A stretch of 64,000 nucleotides of DNA from a bacterium (GTDB lineage: Bacteria > Bacteroidota > Bacteroidia > Chitinophagales > Saprospiraceae), in contig JANSXW010000002.1 in the NCBI GenBank assembly GCA_024742755.1, forward strand, positions 55,790 through 119,789, in the 5' to 3' direction. Position numbers and translations under genes: made by a program. Of this stretch, positions 1 through 8,624 are shown one piece after another. Within the stretch, counting starts at the first letter, position 1, and every line of letters begins with the position of its first letter. Under the pieces are notes generated by a model. That model was not told the DNA's origin. It did no database searches and worked only from the letters and a program-made list of their open reading frames with translations.

Positions 1-399
1 AATCAAAACAGCACCATTTCCTACCTCCGCTACGGCGCCGACAAGGATCAGCCGTTGGCTGTCATTTGCAACTTCACACCGGTAGCCCGCCCGGGGTACA
101 AAATCGGCCTGCCGCTGCACGGCAACTGGAAGGAAGTCCTCAACAGCGATGCCAAAGCCTACGGCGGTTCAGGAGACCACCACAATACCAAGGTCATCAA
201 AACGGTGCAGGAAACCTACCACGGCCGCCCCTACAGCGCGGAGGTGACTCTGCCGCCCCTGGGTATTATCGTGCTGGAGCTGGACAAAGCCATAGCGCCC
301 AAAGCACCGAAGGCCGCAGCTAAGAAGAAGGCGCCGGCCAAAGCAGCCGCCAAACCCAAAACCACTAAAAAGGCTACTAATAAAGAAAAAGCGAAGTAA
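1..399 (+). CDS. glgB: 1,4-alpha-glucan branching enzyme, C-terminal fragment
   Basis: The window opens inside this gene, so only the last 132 residues are visible. GlgB makes the alpha-1,6 branches of glycogen in the cytoplasm. The visible part matches the family's C-terminal all-beta domain: a VICNFTPVARPGYKIGLP block, then WKEVLNSDAKAYGGSG, then a terminal beta strand LPPLGIIVLELD. After this domain, where GlgB normally stops, there is an extra tail of about 37 residues made almost only of Ala, Lys, Pro and Thr, resembling the tails of histone H1-like proteins. The tail is in frame and ends at a normal stop codon. The identity of the enzyme is well supported; the role of the tail is unknown. 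Confidence 0.9.
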   Translation, partial: NQNSTISYLRYGADKDQPLAVICNFTPVARPGYKIGLPLHGNWKEVLNSDAKAYGGSGDHHNTKVIKTVQETYHGRPYSAEVTLPPLGIIVLELDKAIAPKAPKAAAKKKAPAKAAAKPKTTKKATNKEKAK

Positions 400-415
400 A
401 TCCACTACCTTCGGG

Positions 416-452
416 CTGCCTGCATGATCCATTTATGTACGCATGCAGGCAG
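416..452 (+). terminator. hairpin downstream of glgB
   Basis: A perfect 11-bp inverted repeat (CTGCCTGCATG / CATGCAGGCAG) with a 15-base loop starts 17 bases after the glgB stop. There is no T-run after it, so it may be a factor-independent stop of weak type or an mRNA 3' end structure. The rest of the gap to the next gene shows nothing recognisable. Confidence 0.5.
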
Positions 453-578
453 ACCAGGAATTACTTAGCAGAGGGGCAAAACCAGTTGCGTATTGTATTT
501 TTCAAAAAGCCCCTACCAAACGATCAGGAACCTTCTCTTGCTCAGCCCTAACGCTTTTTTAACTAGAAAAGCGTAGAC

Positions 579-1349
579 ATGGCAAAAACAGCATTAATTA
601 CCGGCAGCAGCAGCGGTATCGGTCTCGGTATTGCCCGCTCCTTCGCGGAAGCAGGGTACAATCTTATTTTCAACGGGCTGGAGGAAAATGGCTCCGAAAT
701 TGCAGCTGAAGTCGCATCGGAGTTTGGCATTGAGGCCTACTTCTCCCCCACCAATTTAATGGACCCCGCAGCCATCAGGAAGATGGCCGAAACGGCGGAA
801 TCCCGCTTCGGCGGAGTGGACATCCTGGTGAATAACGCCGGTGTGCAGTACGTCGCGCCCATAGAAGAATTTCCGGAAAGCAAATGGGACCTCATCCTTG
901 GGGTCAACCTCAGCGCCGCCTTTCATGCTACCAAAGCCGTTTGGCCGGGCATGCAAAGCCGGGGCTTCGGGCGGATTATCAATATCGCCTCTGTGCACGG
1001 GCTCAAGGCATCGCCTTTCAAAACAGCTTATGTAGCTGCCAAGCATGGCATGGTCGGACTGACCAAAGTACTGGCACTGGAAGGCGCTGCCCACGGCATT
1101 ACCGCCAATGCCATCTGCCCGGGTTACGTCAAAACCCCTCTGGTCGAACAGCAAATTCCGGAACAGGCCAAAGCTCACGGCATGACCGAGGAAGAGGTCA
1201 CGGAAAAGGTCTTCCTAAAAGCCCACGCCGTCAAGGACTTCGTGAAAGTGGAAACCCTGGGCGCACTGGCCCTTTTTCTGGCAGGTGAGGCCGCCGCTAC
1301 AGTTACCGGTACGGCGATCCCGGTAGATGGAGGCTGGGCAGCGAAGTAA
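579..1349 (+). CDS. 3-hydroxybutyrate dehydrogenase (short-chain dehydrogenase)
   Basis: 256 residues, the usual length for D-3-hydroxybutyrate dehydrogenase, which interconverts 3-hydroxybutyrate and acetoacetate using NAD+ in the cytoplasm. The Rossmann nucleotide-binding motif TGSSSGIG is at residues 8-15 and NNAG at 85-88. The catalytic Ser138, Tyr151 and Lys155 (YVAAKHG) are all present. The stretch AICPGYVKTPLVEQQI and the ending TGTAIPVDGGWAAK are typical of the hydroxybutyrate dehydrogenase subgroup and separate it from FabG. A patatin-like lipase follows 35 bases downstream on the same strand, probably in one operon. The pair suggests turnover of polyhydroxybutyrate or of ketone bodies, but no PHB synthase is seen here. 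Substrate specificity is inferred from sequence resemblance only. Confidence 0.88.
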   Translation: MAKTALITGSSSGIGLGIARSFAEAGYNLIFNGLEENGSEIAAEVASEFGIEAYFSPTNLMDPAAIRKMAETAESRFGGVDILVNNAGVQYVAPIEEFPESKWDLILGVNLSAAFHATKAVWPGMQSRGFGRIINIASVHGLKASPFKTAYVAAKHGMVGLTKVLALEGAAHGITANAICPGYVKTPLVEQQIPEQAKAHGMTEEEVTEKVFLKAHAVKDFVKVETLGALALFLAGEAAATVTGTAIPVDGGWAAK

Positions 1350-1384
1350 CAGGACATTAGGAAACGTAAGAAAAGATCAAGTAA

Positions 1385-2395
1385 ATGGAACAGAAAAAGT
1401 TAGCACTGGCCCTGCAGGGTGGCGGTTCGCATGGGGCCATCACCTGGGGCGTGCTGGACCGGCTGCTGGAAGAGGAACAGATAGACCTGGAAGGGTTCTC
1501 AGGCACAAGCGCAGGGGCCATGAATGCGGCAGTGCTGGCCTACGGGCTCCACATTTCCGGGCGGGAAAAGGCGAAATCCCTCCTCGGTCAATTTTGGCGG
1601 CGGGTAGCGGAAGCGGCGGCTTTGTCACCGGTACAGCCTGCGCCCTGGGATTTGCTCTTCGGCGGCGGGAATATGGATTACTCTCCGGGCTTTATGGCTG
1701 CAGAGGCTGCGAGTATGTTTGTTTCGCCCTATCAGTTCAATCCGATGGGGCTCAACCCTTTGCGGGATATCCTGGCAGATATTGTCGACTTTGAAGCGCT
1801 GCGGCATTGCAACGTTACGCAGCTTTTTGTCTGTGCGACCAATGTAAGGCGGGGGCGGGCAAAGGTGTTCGGCCTGCCCCACATCTCGGTGGATGCCGTG
1901 ATGGCTTCGGCCTGCCTGCCGGAAGTTTTCAAAGCTGTTACGATTGAGGGGGAAGATTACTGGGACGGTGGCTTCATGGGTAATCCGCCCATTTACCCTC
2001 TTATCGATGCCGGCTGCCAGGACATTCTGCTGGTGCAAATCAATCCCATCAATATCGACCGGACGCCTCAGACCTCCTCGGAAATCCGGGACCGGGTCAA
2101 TGAGCTGAGCTTTAATTCCAGCCTGATGCTGGAAATGCGGCGCATCGCTTTTGTGGACAAGCTGCTGTCAGCCGGAGTGGACCTCGGTGCGCCTTTCCAC
2201 AAAGTCTTCATCCACCACATCAACCCGGAAGCGGAAGTACAGGGGCTGAACCTCTCCAGCAAGCTCAATGCCAACTGGCAGTTCCTCCTCCGGCTCAAAG
2301 CCATTGGCCGGGAGAAGGCCGAAGCCTGGCTGGCACAGCACAGCGATCAGATCGGGGTGGCTTCGAGCTGTAACATCCGGGAAACTTTTCTGTAG
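1385..2395 (+). CDS. patatin-like phospholipase family protein
   Basis: 336 residues. Patatin-type lipases are Ser-Asp dyad hydrolases acting on acyl lipids. The oxyanion-hole glycine-rich loop QGGGSHGA is at residues 11-18, the nucleophile elbow GTSAG at 40-44 gives Ser42, and the second catalytic residue is Asp194 in WDGGFMGNPP. There is no signal peptide, so it is expected to be cytoplasmic or at the inner membrane face. It starts 35 bases after the hydroxybutyrate dehydrogenase gene and ends 2 bases from the stop of a convergent gene, so the operon should end here. Activity on PHB or short-chain acyl esters is an attractive guess from the neighbour but is not shown by the sequence. Confidence 0.87.
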   Translation: MEQKKLALALQGGGSHGAITWGVLDRLLEEEQIDLEGFSGTSAGAMNAAVLAYGLHISGREKAKSLLGQFWRRVAEAAALSPVQPAPWDLLFGGGNMDYSPGFMAAEAASMFVSPYQFNPMGLNPLRDILADIVDFEALRHCNVTQLFVCATNVRRGRAKVFGLPHISVDAVMASACLPEVFKAVTIEGEDYWDGGFMGNPPIYPLIDAGCQDILLVQINPINIDRTPQTSSEIRDRVNELSFNSSLMLEMRRIAFVDKLLSAGVDLGAPFHKVFIHHINPEAEVQGLNLSSKLNANWQFLLRLKAIGREKAEAWLAQHSDQIGVASSCNIRETFL

Positions 2396-2397
2396 GG

Positions 2398-3192
2398 TCA
2401 CTCCTCCGGCGGGAAAAGGAACTGCCCGGACGCCCGGTCCCAGTGCAGCCTGATCTCTTCCCGGCGCAGGCGGTCAAAGGCCGGGCAGGCGATCTGCTCC
2501 TCCGGGCTGGCCGAATCCCCACAGTAGTAAAACCGCTTACCGGTAAAGACGGAGGCGGTAAGCGTGGTGCCCCGCTGCGGCAAATCCAGCAGAACCGGCA
2601 TCGCTTCTTCCAGGATTGCCGGCTCCTCTGCGTAGTCCAGCTCCAGGAAATCGGAAACCGCTAGCGCACCGAGGGTATGCTCCGTCCAATCGTACTGATC
2701 GGGATGCTCGGGGCGGAGGAAGTGGTACTCCTGGGTAGCGCCAAACCCATCATAGGCCTTTTTGCTCACAGCGATCATGGGGTTGCTGTTTGCCAGCCGA
2801 AAGAGGACCACCTGTACGTGATAGGTACCCCCGCCGGTACCTTCGTCAATGATTTCGATGAAGCCATTCCTCAGGTCTACCGTTGCTTCGAGTTCCATTT
2901 CCAGGGTCGATTCTGCCACCCATTTATTCCCTTTTTGGGTGAGCTCGTAGGGGCTGTTGTAGGGAGGCTCGAGGCTGCGGTAGTAGTCAAGGACGTTCTT
3001 TCGCTTAGCCTTGTCTGCTTCCGTAGCTTCGCCGGTTGACGGCGGGGCCGCTTCGGGCTGCTCCGGAATGGCCTGAGCGGTGTCAGCGCCGGCAACAAGT
3101 GCTTTTTCCACGCCCGGTCCCGCTCCTCCCGAGCAGGCTATGAGGGCAACGCTCAGGAATGCCCAGATTAATGTTCTGGTTGAAAGATGCAT
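2398..3192 (-). CDS. lipoprotein of unknown function
   Basis: 264 residues. The N-terminus MHLSTRTLIWAFLSVALIAC is a lipoprotein signal peptide with the lipobox LIAC, so Cys20 should be lipidated and the protein anchored in an envelope membrane. A Pro/Ala-rich linker of about 35 residues follows, then a mixed alpha/beta domain with a conserved-looking core (YHVQVVLFRLANSNPMIAVS) and a C-terminal Cys pair around residues 225-236. I do not recognise a family. It lies 9 bases downstream of the large T9SS type B gene on the same strand and is probably cotranscribed with it. Its stop is 2 bases from the convergent patatin stop. Confidence 0.75.
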   Translation of the reverse strand: MHLSTRTLIWAFLSVALIACSGGAGPGVEKALVAGADTAQAIPEQPEAAPPSTGEATEADKAKRKNVLDYYRSLEPPYNSPYELTQKGNKWVAESTLEMELEATVDLRNGFIEIIDEGTGGGTYHVQVVLFRLANSNPMIAVSKKAYDGFGATQEYHFLRPEHPDQYDWTEHTLGALAVSDFLELDYAEEPAILEEAMPVLLDLPQRGTTLTASVFTGKRFYYCGDSASPEEQIACPAFDRLRREEIRLHWDRASGQFLFPPEE

Positions 3193-3201
3193 AGCTTGGT
3201 T

Positions 3202-6200
3202 TTATCGGAATAATTGAACATCGCCTTCGTAAAGTGTGGTGAACCCATCCACCCAAAGCACCTGTACAACGTATGCGTATACCCCGGCTTGCGCAGGCTC
3301 GCCTCGCCAATTACCGTCCCAGACCGTTGCGCCATCTTTGGCTTCGAAAACCAGCCCGCCCCAGCGGTTGTACACCTGGAAGTTGAGCACTTCGGCCAGT
3401 CCGGCTCCCGGGTAAATTTCAAAGCGGTCGTTGATGCCATCCTCATTCGGGGAAAATGCATTCGGAATGTACACCTGACGGGTGCCATCCACCTGCAGGA
3501 ACAGCTCAGCGGTGTAGGTACAGCCGCCGTTCAGCGTTAGGGTCAGCTCAACATCCACGGAGCTCGTGGCCAGCAGGCTGGGGTCCGGGCAGGTCGTACA
3601 ACTCAGCACAGCGCCGGAGTCCACTGCCCATTGCAGGGTTGACAAAGCCGGATCAATTGCAGCGTTGGAAATAATCTCCAACTGCACGGAGTCCCCGAAT
3701 GAAGCCGGGTTCGGCTGCGCAAGCAAGTCAATAGACAAGGCATTGGGCTCTGCCAGGGTTATTGAGGTCGTTGTATCACAATCGTTGCTGTCCGTAATGG
3801 TTACTTCATAGAGGCCCGATGCTAAGCCCTGAAAGATGGCCTCAGTTTGACCGGCACCGCCATTGAGGGCAAAAGTATAAGGCGGAGTGCCGCCACTCAG
3901 CCCTGACAATTCGATGAGGCCCGTGGCTTCTCCCGGGCAAGCCGGGTCCACCGTTTCCACCTGAAAATTGATGGGGGGCACATCGGGCAACACAATGCTG
4001 TCCTGCGAAATGGCGCAACCCGTTGCATCCGTAACCGTGTAGGCATATAAGCCCGGCAACAGCCCGCTGATGGCGGCTGCATTTTCATTGATGGCTTGCC
4101 CGTTGCGGGACCATTCGAACTGATAGGGGGCGATGCCGCCGGATGCATCCAGCGTCAATATGCCGGATGCTTCGCCCTGGCAATTCGGTGGACTGATGGT
4201 TACTTCTGCTTCGGGGATATCGGGCGAGACTAAAAAGAAGGTGGAAGTTGAAAAGCAATCCGGCCCGACCGTGATGACGACCTCGTAGCTCCCATCTGAT
4301 AAGTTTTCGATCGTTTGTACGCCTTCCGCGATAAGGTTGTCCCCGCTATCCAACCACTCAATAGTGCTGACCGGATCACCTCCCGAGAGGTTGATGGTGA
4401 TAGAACCGTTGTTTTCCCCACAGTTCGGAGGGACAATTTCCGCCTCCACATCGGGTAGTTCCAGCATATTCACATTGATCTCATCCGTGACCACTCCACA
4501 TGCGGTGGTGAGTTCCAGAGTGTAGGCGCCATCTTGCGTCACCGTGATTTGCGGAGTGGCTGCCCCGTTGCTCCAGGCATAAGCACCGGGCACTTCAAAA
4601 GCAGGCCCCAGCGTCACAGGCTCACCATCACAAACCTCCAAATCCGGCCCCAGGGCTACAGCATCTTCCGGTGTTACTACCGCAATAGAGTCTACGGCTG
4701 TGCATTCGTCCTGAGTGACGGTCACGCTGTAGATTCCGGAGGCATTTACCGTGAAGGTGGAATCCGTGGAACCATCCTGCCACTGATAGGTAGCGGTGCT
4801 GTCCAGTGCCGGATCGAGCAGCAAGCTTGCCCCGCTGCAAATGAGGGTATCGTTGCCGAGGTCCAGCGTAAAGGAACTGCTGCCCGGATTTATGGAAAAG
4901 TCCTGATCCGCAATATTGACATCAAGGTCTGCGGAAGCTGTCAGCGTACTGCCAACGAAAGAGATCGGCGCTACATCCAAAATTACAGAAGACAGAAAAG
5001 CATCCGGCAGAGGGTCGGCGCAGATGCCCTGCCCATCCTCGTCCACTTTTACCATACGGAACCCCTCGCGGTCATAGAGGTCTTCAAATACGTAAGCGTA
5101 GTAGCCCTCAGAGGTAACCGTAAGCGGGCTTCCGCCAAACCGGAAAGGACCGCTCAGGAAGCCCTCTTCTGCCAGTTCAAGCCCCCACAGCATTTCTCCA
5201 TCGGTACTGATTTTTGCCAAAGCCGGGCGGATGTCCCCGGAGTTGTCTGCATCTGCACCCCCAACGAATAAAATATGGTCATCGGGCGTGACAATCAGAC
5301 CTTCTGCCTGCCCGTAAAAGGAAAAATTAAACCCGTTGAATTCTACGGTTACCTGGTCTTCCACCAAAGTGGCGACCCTGGACCAAACCAGGGACCCGTC
5401 CAGGTTGATCCGGGAGATGATGGCCCCTTGTGGGCCACCAAAGATCGCATCACTCAGGGAAGTGCCTTGTAGCAACGCGAAAGTGCCGTCCAGCAGAGGG
5501 GCAATCTGCACACCGGCACCATTGAACCCCTGATAGGAGTAGGTATTTGCCCAAAGCTGTTCTCCCTGCTCGTTGAGGCGGACGACAAAAGCATCGTTAT
5601 CAAAACTCGCACCAATACTGCCGGTAACCAGGTACCCACCTGCGGGCACCTCCGCTATATCATACCCGGTAGCTTCCAACCCGGCCACCGGATAGTACTG
5701 CCCCCATTCCACGGCCCCTGCTGCATCATACTTGACCAGGTAGAGGGATGTTTGAAAATCCGGGCTATGATGGCCCGCAAAGATATAGCCGCCATCGGCA
5801 GTCTGAATCCCGGCAAACCCCCGTTCCAAAAGATCAGGATTGCCCGGAAACTGAGACCATTGCAGGGTACCATCCGGATTGCCTTTGGCCAGAAAGCCAT
5901 CAAAATATACGGTTGTGGACGTGCCGGAAAGCACAAAGCCGCCATCTTCCGTGGAGCTGATATCCGTAATGGACTGAAACGTCCCGGGGTCATATTCCCG
6001 CGACCACACCATTTGGTTAGCATTGTCGATACGAGTGACTATTGCATCGTTGGCATTGCCGGCAGGGTTGTTAAAGCCGTTGGCAACGGAGCCTAGTACG
6101 TAGATACTGCCGTCGGGCCCGGCTGTCGCCGCCAAAGCCCGCACAGAATCCCCTGTGGTGCATTCCACGCGAAATTCCCCCAACTGAGCATGCAGCGGGC

Positions 6201-6246
6201 AGGAAAAAAGCAGCGTAACAAGTGCAGGGAGTAGTAATTGCTTCAT
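3202..6246 (-). CDS. T9SS type B (CHU_C) surface protein with SprB repeats
   Basis: 1014 residues, signal peptide MKQLLLPALVTLLFSCPLHA. Residues about 20-430 form propeller-like repeats with the recurring pattern DGGFVLSG / DGGYIFAG. Two Ig/PKD-like domains follow (LDLGNDTLICSG..., LGPDLEVCDGEPVTL), then three SprB-type repeats of the form GGTPPYTFALNG...LASGLYEVTITD. The C-terminus (from YIPNAFSPNEDGINDRFEI) is the gliding-motility-associated C-terminal domain, the type B T9SS signal. Proteins of this plan are exported by T9SS and held on the cell surface; SprB itself is a gliding adhesin in Flavobacterium. No catalytic motif is seen. Two lipoprotein genes flank it on the same strand and may share its transcript. 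Confidence 0.9.
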   Translation of the reverse strand: MKQLLLPALVTLLFSCPLHAQLGEFRVECTTGDSVRALAATAGPDGSIYVLGSVANGFNNPAGNANDAIVTRIDNANQMVWSREYDPGTFQSITDISSTEDGGFVLSGTSTTVYFDGFLAKGNPDGTLQWSQFPGNPDLLERGFAGIQTADGGYIFAGHHSPDFQTSLYLVKYDAAGAVEWGQYYPVAGLEATGYDIAEVPAGGYLVTGSIGASFDNDAFVVRLNEQGEQLWANTYSYQGFNGAGVQIAPLLDGTFALLQGTSLSDAIFGGPQGAIISRINLDGSLVWSRVATLVEDQVTVEFNGFNFSFYGQAEGLIVTPDDHILFVGGADADNSGDIRPALAKISTDGEMLWGLELAEEGFLSGPFRFGGSPLTVTSEGYYAYVFEDLYDREGFRMVKVDEDGQGICADPLPDAFLSSVILDVAPISFVGSTLTASADLDVNIADQDFSINPGSSSFTLDLGNDTLICSGASLLLDPALDSTATYQWQDGSTDSTFTVNASGIYSVTVTQDECTAVDSIAVVTPEDAVALGPDLEVCDGEPVTLGPAFEVPGAYAWSNGAATPQITVTQDGAYTLELTTACGVVTDEINVNMLELPDVEAEIVPPNCGENNGSITINLSGGDPVSTIEWLDSGDNLIAEGVQTIENLSDGSYEVVITVGPDCFSTSTFFLVSPDIPEAEVTISPPNCQGEASGILTLDASGGIAPYQFEWSRNGQAINENAAAISGLLPGLYAYTVTDATGCAISQDSIVLPDVPPINFQVETVDPACPGEATGLIELSGLSGGTPPYTFALNGGAGQTEAIFQGLASGLYEVTITDSNDCDTTTSITLAEPNALSIDLLAQPNPASFGDSVQLEIISNAAIDPALSTLQWAVDSGAVLSCTTCPDPSLLATSSVDVELTLTLNGGCTYTAELFLQVDGTRQVYIPNAFSPNEDGINDRFEIYPGAGLAEVLNFQVYNRWGGLVFEAKDGATVWDGNWRGEPAQAGVYAYVVQVLWVDGFTTLYEGDVQLFR

Positions 6247-6284
6247 GAAAATAGAGTTGTCGAGTGTTTAAGGAGCGCTACAAA

Positions 6285-6779
6285 TTACTTCCAATTATGT
6301 TGCAGCATGATCTGATAGATTAGGGATTTGGCATGTTCCTGACTGACACCGGTAAGGACCAGGGTAGCCTGCCGGAACAGCGCGATCGTTGTGGCCGGAT
6401 AGACGCCGGTTTCGCCGGGGAACCAGGCCATGGGCACACTCGTCCCCTGCAGGATTTCGTAGCCCGCCCCCGCATTGTGCTCCTGCCATTCTCCGGCAAT
6501 GATTTGCAACTGTGGAATGTCTTGTGCGGGTGCCGGGTCGTAAAGGTAGAAATGCAGCATTTGGATTTCTGCCCGGGCAGGCATGGTGAAAATGCAGGCC
6601 GATTTTTCGTTCCGCCCGGCAGCAACCGGCGTCACCTTGCGGACAGGTTCCTGTACGGTCTCCTGAATTGCCTCCAGCGTCAGCAGTGCTGATGCCTGCG
6701 GAAGCTGCACTTGCTGAGGGCTGCCGCCACAGCTTAGCAGAAGAAGGGCCAAAATGGGAACGGCTGACAATGCTTTCAT
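6285..6779 (-). CDS. small lipoprotein of unknown function
   Basis: 164 residues beginning MKALSAVPILALLLLSCGG, a lipoprotein signal with the lipobox LLSC. The mature part is a compact domain with hydrophobic strands (IQMLHFYLYDP, GVYPATTIALFRQATLVLTGVS) and a single Cys near residue 61. I recognise no family. The gene lies 38 bases upstream of the T9SS type B gene and 18 bases downstream of the acetyltransferase gene, so a four-gene minus-strand transcript (acetyltransferase, this lipoprotein, T9SS protein, second lipoprotein) is plausible. Confidence 0.72.
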   Translation of the reverse strand: MKALSAVPILALLLLSCGGSPQQVQLPQASALLTLEAIQETVQEPVRKVTPVAAGRNEKSACIFTMPARAEIQMLHFYLYDPAPAQDIPQLQIIAGEWQEHNAGAGYEILQGTSVPMAWFPGETGVYPATTIALFRQATLVLTGVSQEHAKSLIYQIMLQHNWK

Positions 6780-6797
6780 GGCTTTTTTGTGGCGAAT

Positions 6798-7748
6798 TTA
6801 CAAAAGCCACTGCAAAAAAGGTGTCGCCAAAGTGTAGCGTGCGCGATATATCTCAAAATAGGGTACAGGGTCTGCCCGGAACCCATTGAGGACCGGGGCT
6901 ACATTAGGCATGGTACTGCCACAAAAATTAAAGGCCTCGCTGCCATGCCCGGCGCCTGCCTGCATAGCCTGCCACATCAGCCAGGGAAATGCCCCGCTTT
7001 CCCGGGCCCCTTTACCGTTACCCGCTGTGATAGGATAGGTTACACCTTCGGTATGCATCAGGTAGACCCCGCTGTGGACCGTTCCATCCTGATGACGCGC
7101 CAGGAGCAATTGCACATTGCCATGACTCCGGGCAGCGCCATCCATCTGTTGCAGCAGGGACAGCGTGACCGGCGCAGCAAGCCCCTGCCGGTCAAATGTG
7201 TGCTCAATGATAGACATCAGCGTGCTGAGGTCTCTGCTTTCCTCCGGCACCAACACCTTTTCCCCTTCCTTGATGCTGTACTTCACCGAGCGGTTAAAGC
7301 GGCGGCGGACCGTTTCCATATCTGACAGGCCCGGCACGATAAAATGGTACCGCAGTTGGGCCTGAAACCTTTTCCAAAGGAAGGGCATCCAGTTTTTGGT
7401 ACCGTGGTGCAGCTTCTGAATGTGCCCCCAGTGCCCGGGCAGTTGCTCCAAAAGCTGCGGTACAGTCTGCCGGTCGAAGGTAAACTGATCGGCTAAGGAT
7501 AGCGAATCATAAGCTTCATACCTCCACAAACCAAGGTAGGGCGTCAGCGGCGGCGTCAACAGGAAAGGGACACCTTTGACACGCCGGATATGGTAAGGCA
7601 AGGCTGCTGCCAGTTCCCCTTTTTTGTCTTCAGCCAGGGCGACCCCCCAGTTTTCCGGGCCGCACACGGCATCCAGCCACCAGGGATGATTGAAGGCGGG
7701 TACGGCATGGCCCCGGCAGAATTCCTGGTATGCAGATTTTGGTGACAA
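6798..7748 (-). CDS. GNAT/FemAB-like acetyltransferase family protein
   Basis: 316 residues, no signal peptide. The N-terminal half contains HPWWLDAVCGPENWGVAL and LTPPLTPYLGLW, a pattern seen in the FemAB-like branch of the GNAT fold. The C-terminal half has the second acyltransferase-like lobe (SGVYLMHTEGVTYPITAG, then a glycine-rich helix start and FNFCGSTMPNVAPVLNGFRA), the usual place of the acyl-donor site in this group. Members transfer acyl or aminoacyl groups to sugars, peptides or lipids; the substrate here cannot be read from the sequence. The gene is 102 bases downstream of the FKBP gene, with a hairpin between. Confidence 0.7.
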   Translation of the reverse strand: MSPKSAYQEFCRGHAVPAFNHPWWLDAVCGPENWGVALAEDKKGELAAALPYHIRRVKGVPFLLTPPLTPYLGLWRYEAYDSLSLADQFTFDRQTVPQLLEQLPGHWGHIQKLHHGTKNWMPFLWKRFQAQLRYHFIVPGLSDMETVRRRFNRSVKYSIKEGEKVLVPEESRDLSTLMSIIEHTFDRQGLAAPVTLSLLQQMDGAARSHGNVQLLLARHQDGTVHSGVYLMHTEGVTYPITAGNGKGARESGAFPWLMWQAMQAGAGHGSEAFNFCGSTMPNVAPVLNGFRADPVPYFEIYRARYTLATPFLQWLL

Positions 7749-7828
7749 TATCCTATTGGTTTGTTGGCAAAAAGCCCGCTGCCTGCCTCAATGATGGCCG
7801 GGAGAAGGCCAAAAGTTGCGCTGCTTAA

Positions 7829-7853
7829 TAGAGACGCTATGTTAGCATCTCTA
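7829..7853 (-). terminator. possible weak terminator after the FKBP gene
   Basis: A hairpin TAGAGA-c-GCTA / TAGC-a-TCTCTA with a 3-base loop overlaps the stop codon of the FKBP gene (7851-7853) and is followed on the minus strand by TTAAG. The lack of a long T-run makes termination uncertain. Confidence 0.3.
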
Positions 7854-8300
7854 ATTAAAATCCACAAGGTCAATCTCAAAAACCAGCACAGAACCAGCCG
7901 GGATAGTCCCCACAGCCCGATTGCCATACCCTAGGTTAGAGGGGCAATACAAAGTCAGCTCCCCTCCTTTCCCTACCAGCGGGATACCAATCTGCCAGGC
8001 AGGGATCAGGTTTCTGAGCGGGAATGTGACGGTGCTTTCACCGGGCGTCTGATCAAAAACATGCCCATCCAGCAGCGAGCCTTTATAGCGTACGGTAACG
8101 GAATCGGTGATCTCCGGGCGTTCATTCGAACCGGGCGTCTCAATCTGGTAATACAAGCCGGACTCGTGCCGGTCAGCCGTCAGGTTGTTCTCTGCAAGAA
8201 AGTCGAGGATTTTCTCTTCGTCCGCGCGATCATCGGTCTCTTTGTTGCAGGCCATCAATGCAATGCCTAAAAGCATCACTAATACGTATTTTAGCTTCAT
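7851..8300 (-). CDS. FKBP-type peptidyl-prolyl cis-trans isomerase lipoprotein
   Basis: 149 residues, lipoprotein signal MKLKYVLVMLLGIALMAC with lipobox LMAC. The FKBP domain occupies about residues 55-149: VTVRYKGSLLDGHVFDQTP is the first strand pair and flap, IPAWQIGIPLVGKGGELTLY the active-site helix and strand, and GYGNRAVGTIPAGSVLVFEI the ending. It should catalyse proline isomerisation of envelope proteins, in the periplasm or at the surface depending on sorting. It is short for the family because only one FKBP domain follows the anchor. It is transcribed away from the intergenic element at 8.4 kb. Confidence 0.9.
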   Translation of the reverse strand: MKLKYVLVMLLGIALMACNKETDDRADEEKILDFLAENNLTADRHESGLYYQIETPGSNERPEITDSVTVRYKGSLLDGHVFDQTPGESTVTFPLRNLIPAWQIGIPLVGKGGELTLYCPSNLGYGNRAVGTIPAGSVLVFEIDLVDFN

Positions 8301-8331
8301 CTCTGGAATGGTAAATTTGGATGTAAAGCTA

Positions 8332-8339
8332 CAAAAATA
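8332..8339 (-). promoter_or_regulatory. candidate -7 promoter element for the FKBP gene
   Basis: On the minus strand TATTTTTG fits the Bacteroidota -7 consensus TAnnTTTG and lies 32 bases upstream of the FKBP start codon. I see no good -33 TTTG at the expected distance, so this is a partial match. Confidence 0.4.
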
Positions 8340-8421
8340 CTAAAGGTGCCGGACAGCCCTCTGGAAAAATCGTCGCAGCTGCAAATCTGACAGTCAGGAG
8401 ACCAAAGCAACGCCCTCATCA

Positions 8422-8594
8422 ATTGACGTGTGTGCATAACAAATTGCACTTTTTGAATAGCTTGGCAGCATTTGCCGTTTGCCTCTCCTGGATAAGCTGG
8501 AGCAGAGCGGGAAGCTCTACCCCAGCAGCCAGAGGGCTTAAATGCAGACGGTTGCCTTTGTGTTTTGTGCAATTTGCCATACACACATTGACGT
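8422..8594. mobile_element. MITE-like element with 20-bp TIRs and 8-bp target duplication
   Basis: The element proper is 8430-8586 (157 bp). Its left end GTGTGCATAACAAATTGCAC and the reverse complement of its right end GTGTGTATGGCAAATTGCAC agree at 17 of 20 positions. It is bounded on both sides by the identical octamer ATTGACGT (8422-8429 and 8587-8594), the expected footprint of transposition. The inside has no credible coding sequence but holds a further imperfect inverted repeat (GCATTT near 8469 with AAATGC near 8540), so the transcript could fold into one long hairpin. Several IS families (for example IS6, IS66, IS256, ISL3, IS1595) leave 8-bp duplications; I cannot name the parent. It lies between the divergent FKBP gene and the first giant gene. 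Confidence 0.72.
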
Positions 8595-8624
8595 CCGGCA
8601 GTGGTGTAATTAATAAATTTTACC

